This document shows positions 54,190 through 64,000 of a stretch of DNA of 64,000 nt, piece after piece. A program made the position numbers and the translations under genes. How positions within the stretch are numbered: the first letter of the stretch is position 1; every line of letters starts with the position of its first letter. Origin of the DNA: Valencia hispanica (lineage: Eukaryota; Chordata; Actinopteri; Cyprinodontiformes; Valenciidae); assembly GCA_963556495.2 (NCBI GenBank), contig OY747712.1, positions 9,543,581 through 9,607,580 of the forward strand, read 5' to 3'. The notes below the pieces were generated by a model that saw nothing but the letters and a program-made list of their open reading frames with translations, had not been told where the DNA came from and searched no databases.

Positions 54190-55020
54190 AATCTGACTAT
54201 CCATTTTCTTTACCTGCTTGTCCTTGACAGCGCTATCTCCAGCAGTCATTGGGCTAGAGGCGGGGTACACCCTGGACAGGTCAACAGGACAGCCCAGAGA
54301 CACAATGGATAGACAACCATGCACACACACTCATACCTAAGGGCAATTACGGCCTTTTTCCACCGAGCTGGTCAGTGCTAGTCCGTTGCCAGAGCCGGAC
54401 TTGGAACCGGGTCCAAGCCCCCTTTTCTTGGTTCCAAGCCGGTCGCTTAACTTAGTACCAACCCCTTGCTGGGCCAGAGCTGGTTCTTTCTAAGAACCAC
54501 TTTCTCTCTCGCTCGCATAGTGACACAATCAAGGTGTGGTGGCGGGATTACAAAAGCTTAGCATGGTGAGGCGAAACACACAACCGCTTCTTTTCATAAC
54601 AGTGAAAAGAAGCGGTGTGGAAGCAAAGTGTGGAAGCACAACTGCAGCATTTGTAACAGCATGATGAACTCCTCCGCATCCTGTTTTCGTCTCCCCATGT
54701 GGGCGTATACAGTTGCTTTGCGCCGCTTTAGATGATGTTATGATGTTAAGCACTGACTGGGACCCGCATCATTAGAAAGGCAACCGGTTGTTTGAAATAA
54801 TCGGCTAAGAACAAACAAAACTCTAGCTCCAGCACCAATTCTTTTTCAGAGGAAAAGCCCTATTAGAGACACCAAGAAACCTAGCAGTCATGTTTTTGGA
54901 CTTTGGGAGGAAGCCGGAGTACCTACAAAGTCCATGCAGAAAGACCAAAGGCTGAGATTCACACCCAAGACCTTCTTAATGCAAGGCAAGAAAGCTACCA
55001 ACTGTGCCACTGTGTAGCCT
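54190..55020. repeat. Common teleost dispersed repeat, split by a MITE
   Basis: The left part contains 'gctagaggcggggtacaccctggacagg', and the right part 'gtttttggactttgggaggaagccggagtacc' and 'gaccttcttaatgcaaggcaag', ending 'caactgtgccactgtgtagcc'. These are the signature phrases, in order, of a high-copy repeat found in many fish genomes; its class is not certain to me. A MITE at 54350-54862 interrupts it. Confidence 0.6.
54350..54862. mobile_element. Harbinger-like MITE, nested
   Basis: A 513-bp insertion with TTA on both sides (54347-54349 and 54863-54865). Termini are CGGCCTTTTTCCACC and, inverted, TAGGGCTTTTCCTCTG. The interior has 'accgcttcttttcataacag' and 'gaaaagaagcggt', a mirrored pair around 54580-54615. 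The class is inferred from the 3-bp duplication and the TTTCC-type termini. Confidence 0.6.
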
Positions 55021-56815
55021 AAGACTAAACAACAACAAACTGAATACAGAGGGATCTCATGATAGTTCTCCATTAAACGTGTTAAGCTGTTTATTGTGAT
55101 AATTAAACACCATATATCAACAATCCAGGCCTGTAGGTGTTTGAAAATTTTCCTTCAATATGGACAGAAATTCAAATAAAATGTTGGGTGGGTATGTTAA
55201 ATTTATAAAAAATCTGCTTTGAATCAAATATTAACCACTCAGCCAGGGGTTTTAATTGTTGCCTTTCCAAAGATTTTATTTACATTTCCAGCTTTTTGCT
55301 GCTTTAAAGATTTAAAATAGCTTAAAACGTGATCAGGAATAAACACTTCATACATCTTGTAAACCAAGATATATACGGAATGTTTGCTTCAACATATCAA
55401 CAGCTTCAATCATCAGGATATTTCCCTCATCCCATTTTATCTCCCTGCCTGTGGTGGCTGTCGATCTTAGATTTGCTCTTTTTTTTTCTTCCCCTCAAAG
55501 TAATGTATGTGTAGGTGTGTGCATTCTTGCACGTTATCAGCACACCTGAAGGCATGCATCTGTGCTGAAAATGTGTTTACCTTCATTATCTGTGTGCTTT
55601 AGGAAGCTCCTGAAAGAGGGATTGGAGGAAGATTAGAGTTTGGTTTGGAGGATGAAATGAAAACTGAATTTATGTTGTAGGGTTTGGTGATGGAGCTCTG
55701 CAGTGTGGAGAGATCTGGAGAGCATGATTACATCTGCATACAACCACATATAGGGTTGGTTATTCAGGCGTTTGGTTCCACCGGGTGTGTTTGTGCTTGG
55801 AAAAGTAAATGCTGTGTCTTTAACCATGAGCACCCAGATTGGACCTTTCACATGCATTTATCAGTTTCCACAGGCTAACTTCAAAATGCTCTTTCTGGAT
55901 TTCTCCATGACTTTAGATGTGGCTTCTTGTTCCACACAGATTGCAGCCTCGAATCTTCCATATGCTTTTAAGACCTTACTGAAGTGATATTCTCAAAGGT
56001 TTTAGAAATTCAAGTCATTGAGGCCTTTTTATATGAATATACATTCTGACTCAAAGAAAAAGTCCAGGAAACCGAAATGTTATCGAGCTTAAGGTCACAA
56101 GCTGATGGTTAGTCCTTCTTCTTCAGGATTTTCTGCTGGATAGCAGAATCCGTCAGGTATGGCAAGTCGTCAGGGACCTTATACTTTGAAAAAGCCCCAT
56201 GTCATGTATGATCTTCTTTTTCTGAAACACGTATTGTTTTACATGGGATGTACACCTTCTAGAAAGTTCCACTTTTGTCTCCCCAGTCCCCAAAATACTC
56301 TCTTTCCATTGATGTCCATTTTGCCCAGACTTTTTTATTGTTGTATTGTGAACTATGACCCCTCAGCCCAGGACTTTAAACTTTAAGCATTTTGTTTGCA
56401 ACACAGTTTCTATGTACATATTATACATCATTGGAAAGCTATGACTCTTGAGATTCCAATGATGTATGCCAATCAAGGATATGATCATAACATTAGACAG
56501 TAAATGTTTTTGTCAAACGACTCAGAAATACTAAATAATGTCCAACTCACCTTCAACGCCTCATATTATTGACAGAACAGAGCCATCTTGATCAAAAAGG
56601 GTCTTTTTAAATTCACAACTGCCCAAATGTTGTACTTCAATAAAATTGTTAGTACACAGCAAGTCTTATGTTCACAATACAACATAATAAATAAATAAAA
56701 GTTTCTTTCAAAGTGCTTCTATTTCTCGCAAAGTTTTCATCTTATCTTCCTTTAGCATGCATCATTTTTGGGGGCAAAAATTGCAGGAAATTTAAGAAGT
56801 TAACCAAAGCATTTC
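55021..56815. other. Unassigned intergenic sequence
   Basis: About 1.8 kb. Short plus-strand frames at 55684, 55772 and 56159 are open but unrecognised. No repeat boundary seen. Confidence 0.35.
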
Positions 56816-57060
56816 TGAGCCTGGGTTCTTTTGTCACCTCCTGAAAGAGTTGTTGATTACTCTTGGAGTGATTTTGGCAAGCCAGCCACTTCTACTCTCC
56901 TACAACTCGACTATTTGTGGATTGTTGCTCTCACCACCTTAGAAATAGCTTTGTAACCCTTTTCAGACTGATAGATGTCATTGACTTTGTCTCTAAAATG
57001 TTCTTAAATTTCTTTAGAGTGAGTCGTGATGTGTTGAGTTTTGAGATAGTCATTGGCATG
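56816..57060 (-). mobile_element. Tc1-like transposase N-terminal fragment
   Basis: In reverse complement, sequence near 56930-57010 is a decayed copy of the Tc1 region coding for MRKKVIEIYQSGKGYKAISK ('gacatctatcagtctgaaaagggttacaaagctatttc'). It is followed by the 'atccacaaata' of the IIHKW segment. It abuts the 3' UTR of the family B LINE. Confidence 0.65.
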
Positions 57061-57683
57061 AGGTTGGGCCCCGTTGAGGCAGACTTTCCAACCACAGCAA
57101 TCCTTCAGCAATCCCTCAAACTGAGCAAGCATGTAGCGACGGTGGAGAGGAAAAACTCCCCTTTAACAGGAAGAAACCTCCAACAGAACCAGGCTCAGTA
57201 GGAGCGGCCATCTGCCAGGACCGTCTGGGGGTTTGAGAAGACAGAGCAGAAACACAGAAGGAACAGAAGATCTGATATAAGAGAAATTTATATGTTACAG
57301 AAAGTAAAAAGTTGATAACAGGACACAGTGGATGTTCAGTTACTGGGAGCATCATCCCAGTCGATGCGCCCCGTCCAACAGGGCATTGCAGCCAAGCAGG
57401 ATACCAGACCAGGTATATCTTCTGTGGAGAGAAAAACACTGAGAGAAAAACAAAGTTAACAGTCGAAATAACAGAATGTACTGTAATACAACTGGAGAGT
57501 CGTATGAGAAAAGGAAGTAGCAGAGTGAAGAAAATTGGTAAGTCTGTCCTCCAGCAGTCTAAGACTATAGCAGCATAACTACAGAGCTAGCTCAGGATGA
57601 CCTAAGTCACTCTAACTATAAGCTTTATCAAAAAGGAAAGTTTTAAGCCTGGCCTTAAAAGTAAACAGTGTCTGCCTCATGGA

Positions 57684-58838
57684 CTAAAGCTGGAGCTGGT
57701 TCCACAGGAGAGGAGCCTGATAACTAAAAGATCTGCCTCCCATTCTACTTTTAGAAATCCTAGGAACTACAAGTAAACCTGCAGTCTGAGAGCGAAGGGC
57801 TCTGTTAGGAACATAAGGAACAATTAGATCTCTGATGTATGATGGAGCTTGATTATTAAGGGCTTTATATGTAAGATGAAGGATCTTAAATTCTATTCTG
57901 GATTTAACAGGGAGCCAATGAAGGGAAGCTAAAACAGGAGAAATGTGATCTCTCTTTTTAATATTCATCAGAACTCTTGCTGCCGCATTTTGGATCAACT
58001 GAAGGCTTTTAATGGCATTTTGTGGACTGCCTGATAGTAAAGAATTACAGTAGTCCAGCCTTGAGGTAACAAATGCATGGACTAGTTTCTCAGCATCACT
58101 CCTGGACAGGATGTTTCTAATTTTAGCAATATTCCGGAGGTGAAAGAAAGAAATCCTAGAAACCTGTTTAATATGGGATGAAAATGTCAAGTCTTGGTCA
58201 AAAATGACGCAGAGTTTCTTTACGTTATTACTGGGGGCCAATTTAATGCCATCCAGATGAAGTGATTGACTAATCAGTTTCTGTTTAAGAACTTCTGGTC
58301 CAAAGACAGCAACTTCTGTTTTGTCAGAATTTAAAAGCAAAAAGTTTAGGGTCATCCATGTTTTTATGTCTTCCAGACATGCCTGTAATCTACCTAACTG
58401 ACTGGGTTCATCAGGATTTATGGATAAATATAGTAGTGTATCATCTGCATAGCCATGGAAATTTATCCCATGCTGTCTAATGATTCTACCAATTGGGAGC
58501 ATATATATGGTGAACAGAATTGGTCCAAGCACAGAACCCTGTGGAACTCCACAAGTAACCCTTGAGAGTGAAGAAGATTTATCATTTAGATGAACAAACT
58601 GGAATCTATCAGACAAATATGATTTAAACCAGCCTAGTGCTGTTCCTTTGATCCCTGCAACATGTTCAAGCCTTTCTAAGAGAATATTGTGATCGACTGT
58701 GTCAAAAGCAGCACTGAGATCTAACAAAACCAGAACAGACACAAGTCCATTATCTGAGGCCATGAGAATATCATTAGTAACCTTCACCAGTGCTGTTTCA
58801 GTGCTGATGAGCTCTAAAACCTGACTGAAACTCTTCAA
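57684..58838 (-). pseudogene. LINE B reverse transcriptase, C-terminal 384 codons
   Basis: The continuous frame carries the palm core: VLVLLDLSAAFDTVDHNILL at residues 35-54, the VPQGSVLGP box at 98-106 and the catalytic YADD at 130-133. The thumb follows (HITPV-type segment HISPVLASLHWLPVKSRIEF) and then the C-terminal SYQAPLLWNQL. The N-terminal dozen residues are out of register because of a frameshift near 58815 that separates it from the preceding frame. Otherwise it looks well preserved. Confidence 0.9.
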
Positions 58839-59574
58839 ACAGCTCGTTACTGTTTAGATGCTCACAGACTTGATTAGCAACAATTTTCTCAAGGACTTTG
58901 GATAAGAAAGGAAGGTTAGATATAGGTCTGTAATTCACTAAGTCATCTTGATCAAGAGAAGGTTTCTTGAGTAAAGGTTTAATTACAGCTATTTTAAATT
59001 CCTGTGGTACGTATCCGTTTACTAAGGATAGATTCATCATATCCAAAATGGGTCCAGGAACCAAATGGAACACTTCTTTAAATAATTTGGTTGGAATTGG
59101 GTCCAACATACAAGTTGAAGGTTTAGATGAGGCTAATATTTTTGATAATTCCGAAAGCTCAACTGAATCAAAACAGCCTAAGCACAACTGAGGTTCTACA
59201 GTTCTTTCCGATGCTGCCTCATTTACTGAGGAATAAGTAATCATGTTTGGGAGGATGCCAATGATTTTATTTTTAATAGAATTAATTTTATTTATGAAGA
59301 ATCCCATAAAATCATCACTGCTAAGAGCTGGGGGAATAGTTGGCTCAACAGAGCTATGACACTGTGTAAGTTTGGCAACTGTACTAAAAAGAAACCTAGG
59401 ATTGTTTTTATTCGCCTCTATTAATGATGAAAAATATGCTGTTCTAGCTTGTCGAAGGGTCTTTTTATACAGCAGTAGACTGTTATTCCAGGTTAAATAG
59501 GAATCCTCTAGGTGTTTAGAGCGCCATTTTCTCTCCAACTTCCTAGTATTAGAGATAGAATTGCTGCCATCCAC
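58798..59574 (-). pseudogene. LINE B linker and N-terminal RT, 258 codons
   Basis: It starts in the linker (NTRKLERKWRSKHLEDSYLT), continues through SSLIEANKNNPRFLFSTVAK and DDFMGFFINKINSIKNKIIG, and reaches the RT fingers VIKPLLKKPSLDQDDLVNYR and PISNLPFLSKVLEKIVANQV. It ends at FQSGFRAHQH, where the frame shifts into the next block. An initiating ATG is not implied, because the block is part of one original ORF. Confidence 0.9.
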
Positions 59575-60460
59575 TGTTACTCTGAGACACTGAGGAAAGT
59601 AAGAATGGAACAGATTCTTTAAAAATTGTTACAGCATTGTCTGATAAAGCTCTACTATAATGAAATTTTCTTTCAGATTTAAGATGGTCAGTTAAAGTAA
59701 ATTCAAAACTTATTAAGAAGTGGTCAGACAGGACCGGGTTATGTGGGTGGACTGTTATTTCCTCACACTCAATACCGTATGTCAGTACAAGGTCCAAAGT
59801 GTGTTTGCCCGAGTGGGTCGATCCCTGTACTTTTTGAGTAAAGACAATTGAGTCTAAAATAGCATTAAAGGCTGCATTTAGGCTATCACTTTCAGTATCC
59901 ACATGAAAATTGAAGTCCCCCACTATAATAACCCTATCAGTATTTAATACTAAATCAGATAAAAAATGTGAGATCTGATCCAAGAATTGAGAGTAAGGGC
60001 CTGGTGGACGATACAAAACCACAAACAAAAATGGTCTTAATGTTTTGCAACTTGGATGAGGAAAATTAAGGGTTAGATGTTCAAAAGAACTGTAGCTATC
60101 AATTGGTCTGGGACTAATTAGTAAATCAGAACGGAAAATGGTTGCAACTCCTCCCCCTCGCCCAGTATTTCTAGGAATGTGAAAATTTAAATGACTGGAA
60201 GGAGTTGACTCATTTATACTGACATAATCCTCCTGCTGCAACCAGGTTTCTGTGAGACAAAGGAAATCAATGTGATTATAACAAATCAAGTCATTTACTA
60301 ACAAAGTCTTTGAGGAGATAGATCTTATGTTTAATAAACCACATTTAATAGATTTATTTTTCTGTTCAGTCAAAGTTGTATTTATTTTTATGAGATTTCC
60401 ATAATTTGCTATTTTTGGCTTAACTTTTAATCCATTTAATTTTGGCCGTGGACAAGACAC
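59549..60460 (-). pseudogene. LINE B apurinic-type endonuclease domain, 303 codons
   Basis: An exonuclease-endonuclease-phosphatase fold that nicks the target DNA. Motifs in order: GLLNIRSIS (41-49), the catalytic glutamate in LTETW (69-73), RGGGVA (101-106), YRPPG (150-154), GDFNFH (181-186), and the terminal SDH (245-247). All expected catalytic residues are present. The frame then shifts near 59560 into the RT part. The ATG at 60460 is a plausible start. Confidence 0.9.
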
Positions 60461-60845
60461 TGTTTCTATAGGGTAATGGGTGGGTAACAGTACAGAAGCA
60501 GCCGAGAGGTGGGTTAAACTACGACTCTGCTTCCTGGTCTGGACCCTGGGTTGTCAGTGTTTTGGAGGACTAATAAATTCGACCATATTCCTAGAAAGAA
60601 GAGCTGGGTTTCCAAAAAAGGCAGTTAATCTGATGTAATTCATGAATTAACGGGGTGGGTTACTTTTTCCATATAGGGTCAAGTAGGTTTCGACAGCTTT
60701 TATAAATGAATTTCTTTTTTAAATTTTTAGTTGTATTTGTTAAGGTTGTTTTACATTAGAATTTGGTTTAACTCCACCTTTTAAAGGTGAGCATAGATTG
60801 GGAGTGCAGGGTGGTACAAATGATGCCTTAACACTCATTGTTAAT

Positions 60846-61021
<176 letters not shown>

Positions 61022-61029
61022 TAGTTTGC

Positions 61030-61112
61030 CAGCCTCGCTTCTGTCAGTGTGCCCCAGGGCACCTCAAGGACTAAATAAAGCGCTATATAAGTACAGGCCA
61101 TTTACCATTTTA
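61030..61112 (+). mobile_element. LINE 3'-tail fragment
   Basis: 'gccccagggcacctcaaggactaaataaagcgctatataagtacaggccatttaccattt' is the 3'-end signature of another common teleost LINE/SINE. It is directly preceded by the GATA tract. Family not determined. Confidence 0.5.
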
Positions 61113-62609
61113 CTTATCCCAGCAAATGGCATAGCTTAAATAAGACAACATAAATTAATTGCATGCTAATGTATCTGTTGCACCATAAAATATTCACTAT
61201 GTATTTATTTTATACAACTTCATAATAATAATTTAGCATTGATTTATATCTTCGGTTACACTTGATTTCTTTCCAGGATCTCATGAGAAATCTTTTTTTC
61301 CCATTGTCCTTATAATGATGAGAATGTGGGTCATAGAGTGCCTTGGAGCGTCTACCACTGACCAGGTGTGTATTTTATAGGAAATAATAGGGGTGTATAT
61401 TTTGACCCACGTCTGTCACTGGTGTGTGTTGCCCTTCAATGTGACAAAAATAGACGGAATCTGTAAAGGGGGAGGACCTGTTTCCTTTTTTTCACTACAA
61501 AGATGTCCTTTAACAGTTTCCTGGCATAGTTTGGGTATTTTGTTGTCACCTGAGCACAGCTTATGCATTTGGAAAGGAGAGGTGCAATAAACAGCATTCA
61601 GACAAGAAATGGTCTACCTCCTGTTGTGAAACATGTATAAGAAAATGTCTGCAGATGAGAGAGGTATCCCAGGCCTGTGTGTTCGTCCATTCTGCTTGTT
61701 AACATCCTTCCCAGGCATACAGCATCTCTGGAGGGCCTCTGTAGAAGTCCTCTAGCTTCATCTTGGCCTCAAACTCCGGCACATGCACAGAAATGCACAC
61801 ACACACGCCGTCTGCTCACCGGCTGCTATCATCTACTGGCATGAGCACACACTAGCTCGTGCCCTCCAGGGGGGCCTGAAGGCTCGCAGGTGGGAAGCCA
61901 GGTTTTCTGGCAGTCCGTCATCTCTTTGCCATGTTTACTTCGCTGTCTGCCTGAGCTTCTCCTCCTGTCAAGTCAAGGACTCCTCTATCAAGTGTCTGCT
62001 GCTATCACTCTCTGTGCAGATTGCTAACAGATGTCCAAGTTGAAGTCTGTGAGTGACACAGCTCCGCTGTGAGGGTGGGCAGGATTATATGGCATGTAAA
62101 AGGATTACAACTAAAACGTTTGCTGCCGTGAACCGTTGATGGTGTGAAAACACAGCGGCTTGTTTGGATTATTGGTATCTTTAAGAGTGTGTCACTGCTA
62201 TTGAGTCAAATCGAGACTGACAACCTTTAAAGACTAGTTATTTCTAAAAGTCAGTTCTAGTTGGCTGTGATACTTAGCAACCCAGTAACGGTACATGCTA
62301 ATAAGGTATCTGTCAAATTTAGCACTAGAAAATAGGTTTGTACATTGTTTTTGTAAATTTAACAGATGGACTCAACCTTCCAGCAGTGATACAGTCATTG
62401 TGGTACTAAAGTCTTAGGGCACCTCTAATTTGCTTGCCAATAATAATTTTTAACTTTGGTCGAAAATTTATTTATTCAGGGTTTTTGAAGGGCTTTTTCA
62501 GGTTTTTCTTAAGACTTTGGCTGGTTTTGTCATTTAGTTTTCAGTTTATTTATATATTTATGTTTATATAGTTATTTACATAGAAATGCATAGTAATTTC
62601 CTTTACCTG
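61113..62609. other. Unassigned, with a weak exon-like patch
   Basis: The block 61600-62060 is GC-balanced. On the minus strand at about 61712-61790 a frame reads VHVPEFEAKMKLEDFYRGPP with G/C-rich third positions, but no good donor follows and I recognise no family. The remainder is AT-rich and featureless. Confidence 0.3.
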
Positions 62610-63130
62610 CTGATGAAGTACTTGAGTCCTAGACTCGCATTTAAGGGACTTGTGACTTGCATTTTGATTCAGACTTGCAACGTAGGACTTGGGCTCAGAC
62701 TCCCACATGTGAATTTGCTATTGTTGGATTTAGCATGTGGGCGATGCTAACGTTAGCTTGTTATATTAGGTCAGATTACTGAACAAACTTCCCAAAGCTT
62801 TTGTAAGTGTACAGGTGGCATGTTTACTATTTATAGCATTCAAATTTATGGTTTTATTATTTTGTACATGCTACTGTGTTTGCTTGGTGATAGCTTGGGG
62901 GCATTGAGTACATTAAAAAAAAATAAAGCAAAGCATGTATAGCTGCTATTATTGTAGTTTTAAAATCTACACCCTGCTCTCTTATTTTTGACTTGCTCTT
63001 AGGTGATTATAGCTTGACTTGGACTGGAAGATTCTTTATGGGACTCTGCCTGTAGAACCTAGCGACTTGACTTGGACTTGAACACTATGGACTCAAGTGT
63101 GACTTGAACTCAAGACATGATGACTTGACA
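62610..63130. repeat. ACTTG-rich dispersed repeat
   Basis: Both ends are dense in ACTTG, GACTTG and CTTGA words: 'aagtacttgagtcctagact' and 'gacttgcaacgtaggacttg' on the left, 'gacttgacttggacttgaac' and 'tgtgacttgaactcaagac' on the right. This is the texture of a teleost dispersed repeat with degenerate subterminal repeats, probably a DNA transposon. No target duplication found. Confidence 0.45.
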
Positions 63131-63159
63131 ACAACGCTGGCTGAAGACAGTGGAGATGA

Positions 63160-63475
63160 CAGGGAGATCACCCCTGATCATGATATATTATTAGAACGAG
63201 TAGAGAGTTGGGTCGGACTCTCTGGTACAGTACTTGGCTGGTTCGAGTCTTACCTAAAGAACAAGGACTTCTTTGTTTCAAAAGGAAACGTTTCATCAGA
63301 ATGAACAGAAATCACATGTGGGGTGCCTCAGGGCTCCATCCTGGGGCCCCTCTTATTTAATATCTACATGCTCCCACTATCCCAGATTATAACAACCAAT
63401 AACTACCATAACTATGCAGATGATACTCAGCTCTACATTACGATGTCACCAGGTGACTTTGAACCCATCCAAACC
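63160..63475 (+). mobile_element. LINE family A RT fragment
   Basis: Plus-strand remnants: [20 protein letters not shown], then [20 protein letters not shown], a stop, then [20 protein letters not shown] and [13 protein letters not shown] sequence. The match to 49220-49530 ends at 'aaacct', where the TTAA MITE begins. Confidence 0.85.
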
Positions 63476-63479
63476 TTAA

Positions 63480-63890
63480 AGCTGCAGTCCGGAGTATTTG
63501 AAGGAGAGAGATTTTTTGAATCTGACGTACCAAGGCCCCTCCCAAAACACTCCCCCTTCCAGCCCTACCGCAGCAGTGACTGCTGCACTGCTGCAGATGC
63601 TGCACGCACCACCCGATTGTATTTTTGATGGAAATTTTGGAGGTGAGCAACTTCTGCATCACTGATGCTCTCTCACAATATGGCAACTGTAGACGGGAAG
63701 CAATGGAGCGGTCTGTGTGCGCGGCCCCATGTTCACATGTTTGCGCGATGTTTGATTGACAGCCAACAATGCAAAAACTCGAATTCTCAAAAGTGTTGTG
63801 GAGGACTAGCCTTTTATCATATTGAACCCCACTATCATTTTAAAGATTTATAAAACTTTGATACATAAATATATTCTCCAGACTGCACCT
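63480..63890. mobile_element. TTAA-flanked MITE, 411 bp, inserted in LINE A
   Basis: TTAA at 63476-63479 and 63891-63894. Inverted termini are AGCTGCAGTCCGGAG and AGGTGCAGTCTGGAG. The insertion point falls inside LINE A coding sequence (after EPIQTL), so the left edge is independently confirmed by the interrupted host element. Confidence 0.8.
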
Positions 63891-63894
63891 TTAA

Positions 63895-64000
63895 GTAAAT
63901 GCATTGAGCAAATCACAAAGCACTACAGAGTGCTTTTTGCAAAAACTGTCTCTCTGAGGAACACCTAACAGTGTCCAGATCAATACCATGGATATTTGCA
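63895..64000. other. Right edge of window, unassigned
   Basis: The first 25 bp ('gtaaatgcattgagcaaatc') weakly resemble the LINE A continuation (compare 49531-49555). The rest does not. Confidence 0.3.

Larger units (their letters stand above)
57065..60660 (-). mobile_element. L2-like LINE family B, nearly full length
   Basis: A 3.6-kb minus-strand non-LTR retrotransposon. From its 5' side: a short leader (60660-60461), the endonuclease ORF, a linker, reverse transcriptase, and a 3' UTR of at least 600 bp containing, in antisense, 'gcgacggtggagaggaaaaactcccctttaacaggaagaaacc'. The extreme 3' end is missing or replaced by a Tc1 fragment at 57060. An isolated 3' end of this type may be the piece at 26131-26240. 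Confidence 0.9.

Overview
This window looks like vertebrate nuclear DNA, almost certainly from a teleost fish and probably a percomorph; I cannot name the species. The evidence is the repeat content: Rex1-like and Rex3/RTE-like LINEs, several L2-clade LINEs with short tandem 3' tails, decayed Tc1 transposons, and many small hAT, Harbinger-like, Tc1/mariner-like and TTAA-type non-autonomous elements. There are also long tetranucleotide microsatellites. No rRNA, tRNA, CRISPR array or bacterial-style operon was seen. No host protein-coding gene can be supported: the long open frames belong to LINEs, or are artefacts of microsatellites, the minisatellite and a T-poor tract. Family assignments come from reading conserved peptide motifs and terminal repeats, not from a database search.

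Layout. 0.6-1.8 kb: a hAT MITE with a perfect 8-bp target duplication, a TTAA MITE and a Rex1 3' end. 3.9-5.4 kb: a full-length but dead Tc1 element. 6.7 kb: a (TTCC)n tract. 7.4-8.1 kb: a hAT remnant with a BED-finger-like exon, split by a Rex1 fragment. 8.9-10.1 kb: a GC-rich, T-poor repeat. 11.0-13.3 kb: a LINE interrupted by a long Rex1 copy. 13.6-14.6 kb: an internally deleted Rex3/RTE copy. 17.7-21.0 kb: a 3.2-kb element with about 42-bp inverted termini whose whole interior is a tandem array of about 22-bp units; this is the most unusual object here. 22.8-24.0 kb: a LINE nested in a LINE. 26.1-29.9 kb: LINE pieces in alternating orientation. 30.8-34.4 kb: a Tc1 remnant, a truncated hAT and a GC-rich foldback with two MARE/AP-1-like sites. 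36.1-37.3 kb: a TTAA element carrying an exon-like segment with a splice donor. 37.3-39.3 kb: a Tc1 relic with several nested DNA transposons. 40.2-42.8 kb: an RTE 3' end and an (AAGG)n tract. 43.8-46.3 kb: two complete hAT-type elements. 48.1-50.5 kb: an L2-like LINE. 51.3-52.6 kb: a LINE in a LINE with an 82-bp palindrome. 54.2-55.0 kb: a MITE inside a dispersed repeat. 57.1-60.7 kb: a nearly complete L2-like LINE with endonuclease and reverse transcriptase. 60.8-61.0 kb: (GATA)n. 63.2-63.9 kb: a LINE fragment cut by a TTAA MITE.

Taken together this is an intergenic or intronic region built by repeated waves of transposition. Insertion order can be read at several places because younger elements split older ones. 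The stretches between elements show no convincing exons. A few of them (about 10.3-10.9, 22.0-22.3, 31.2-31.8, 41.3-41.8 and 47.3-47.7 kb) have the AT-rich, homeodomain- or POU-site-rich texture of conserved non-coding elements. That would fit the flank of a developmental gene, but it is inference only. LINE families are labelled A (TTGCC-type tail), B (57.1-60.7 kb copy), C (ATTG-type tail) and D (TTGAC-type tail).
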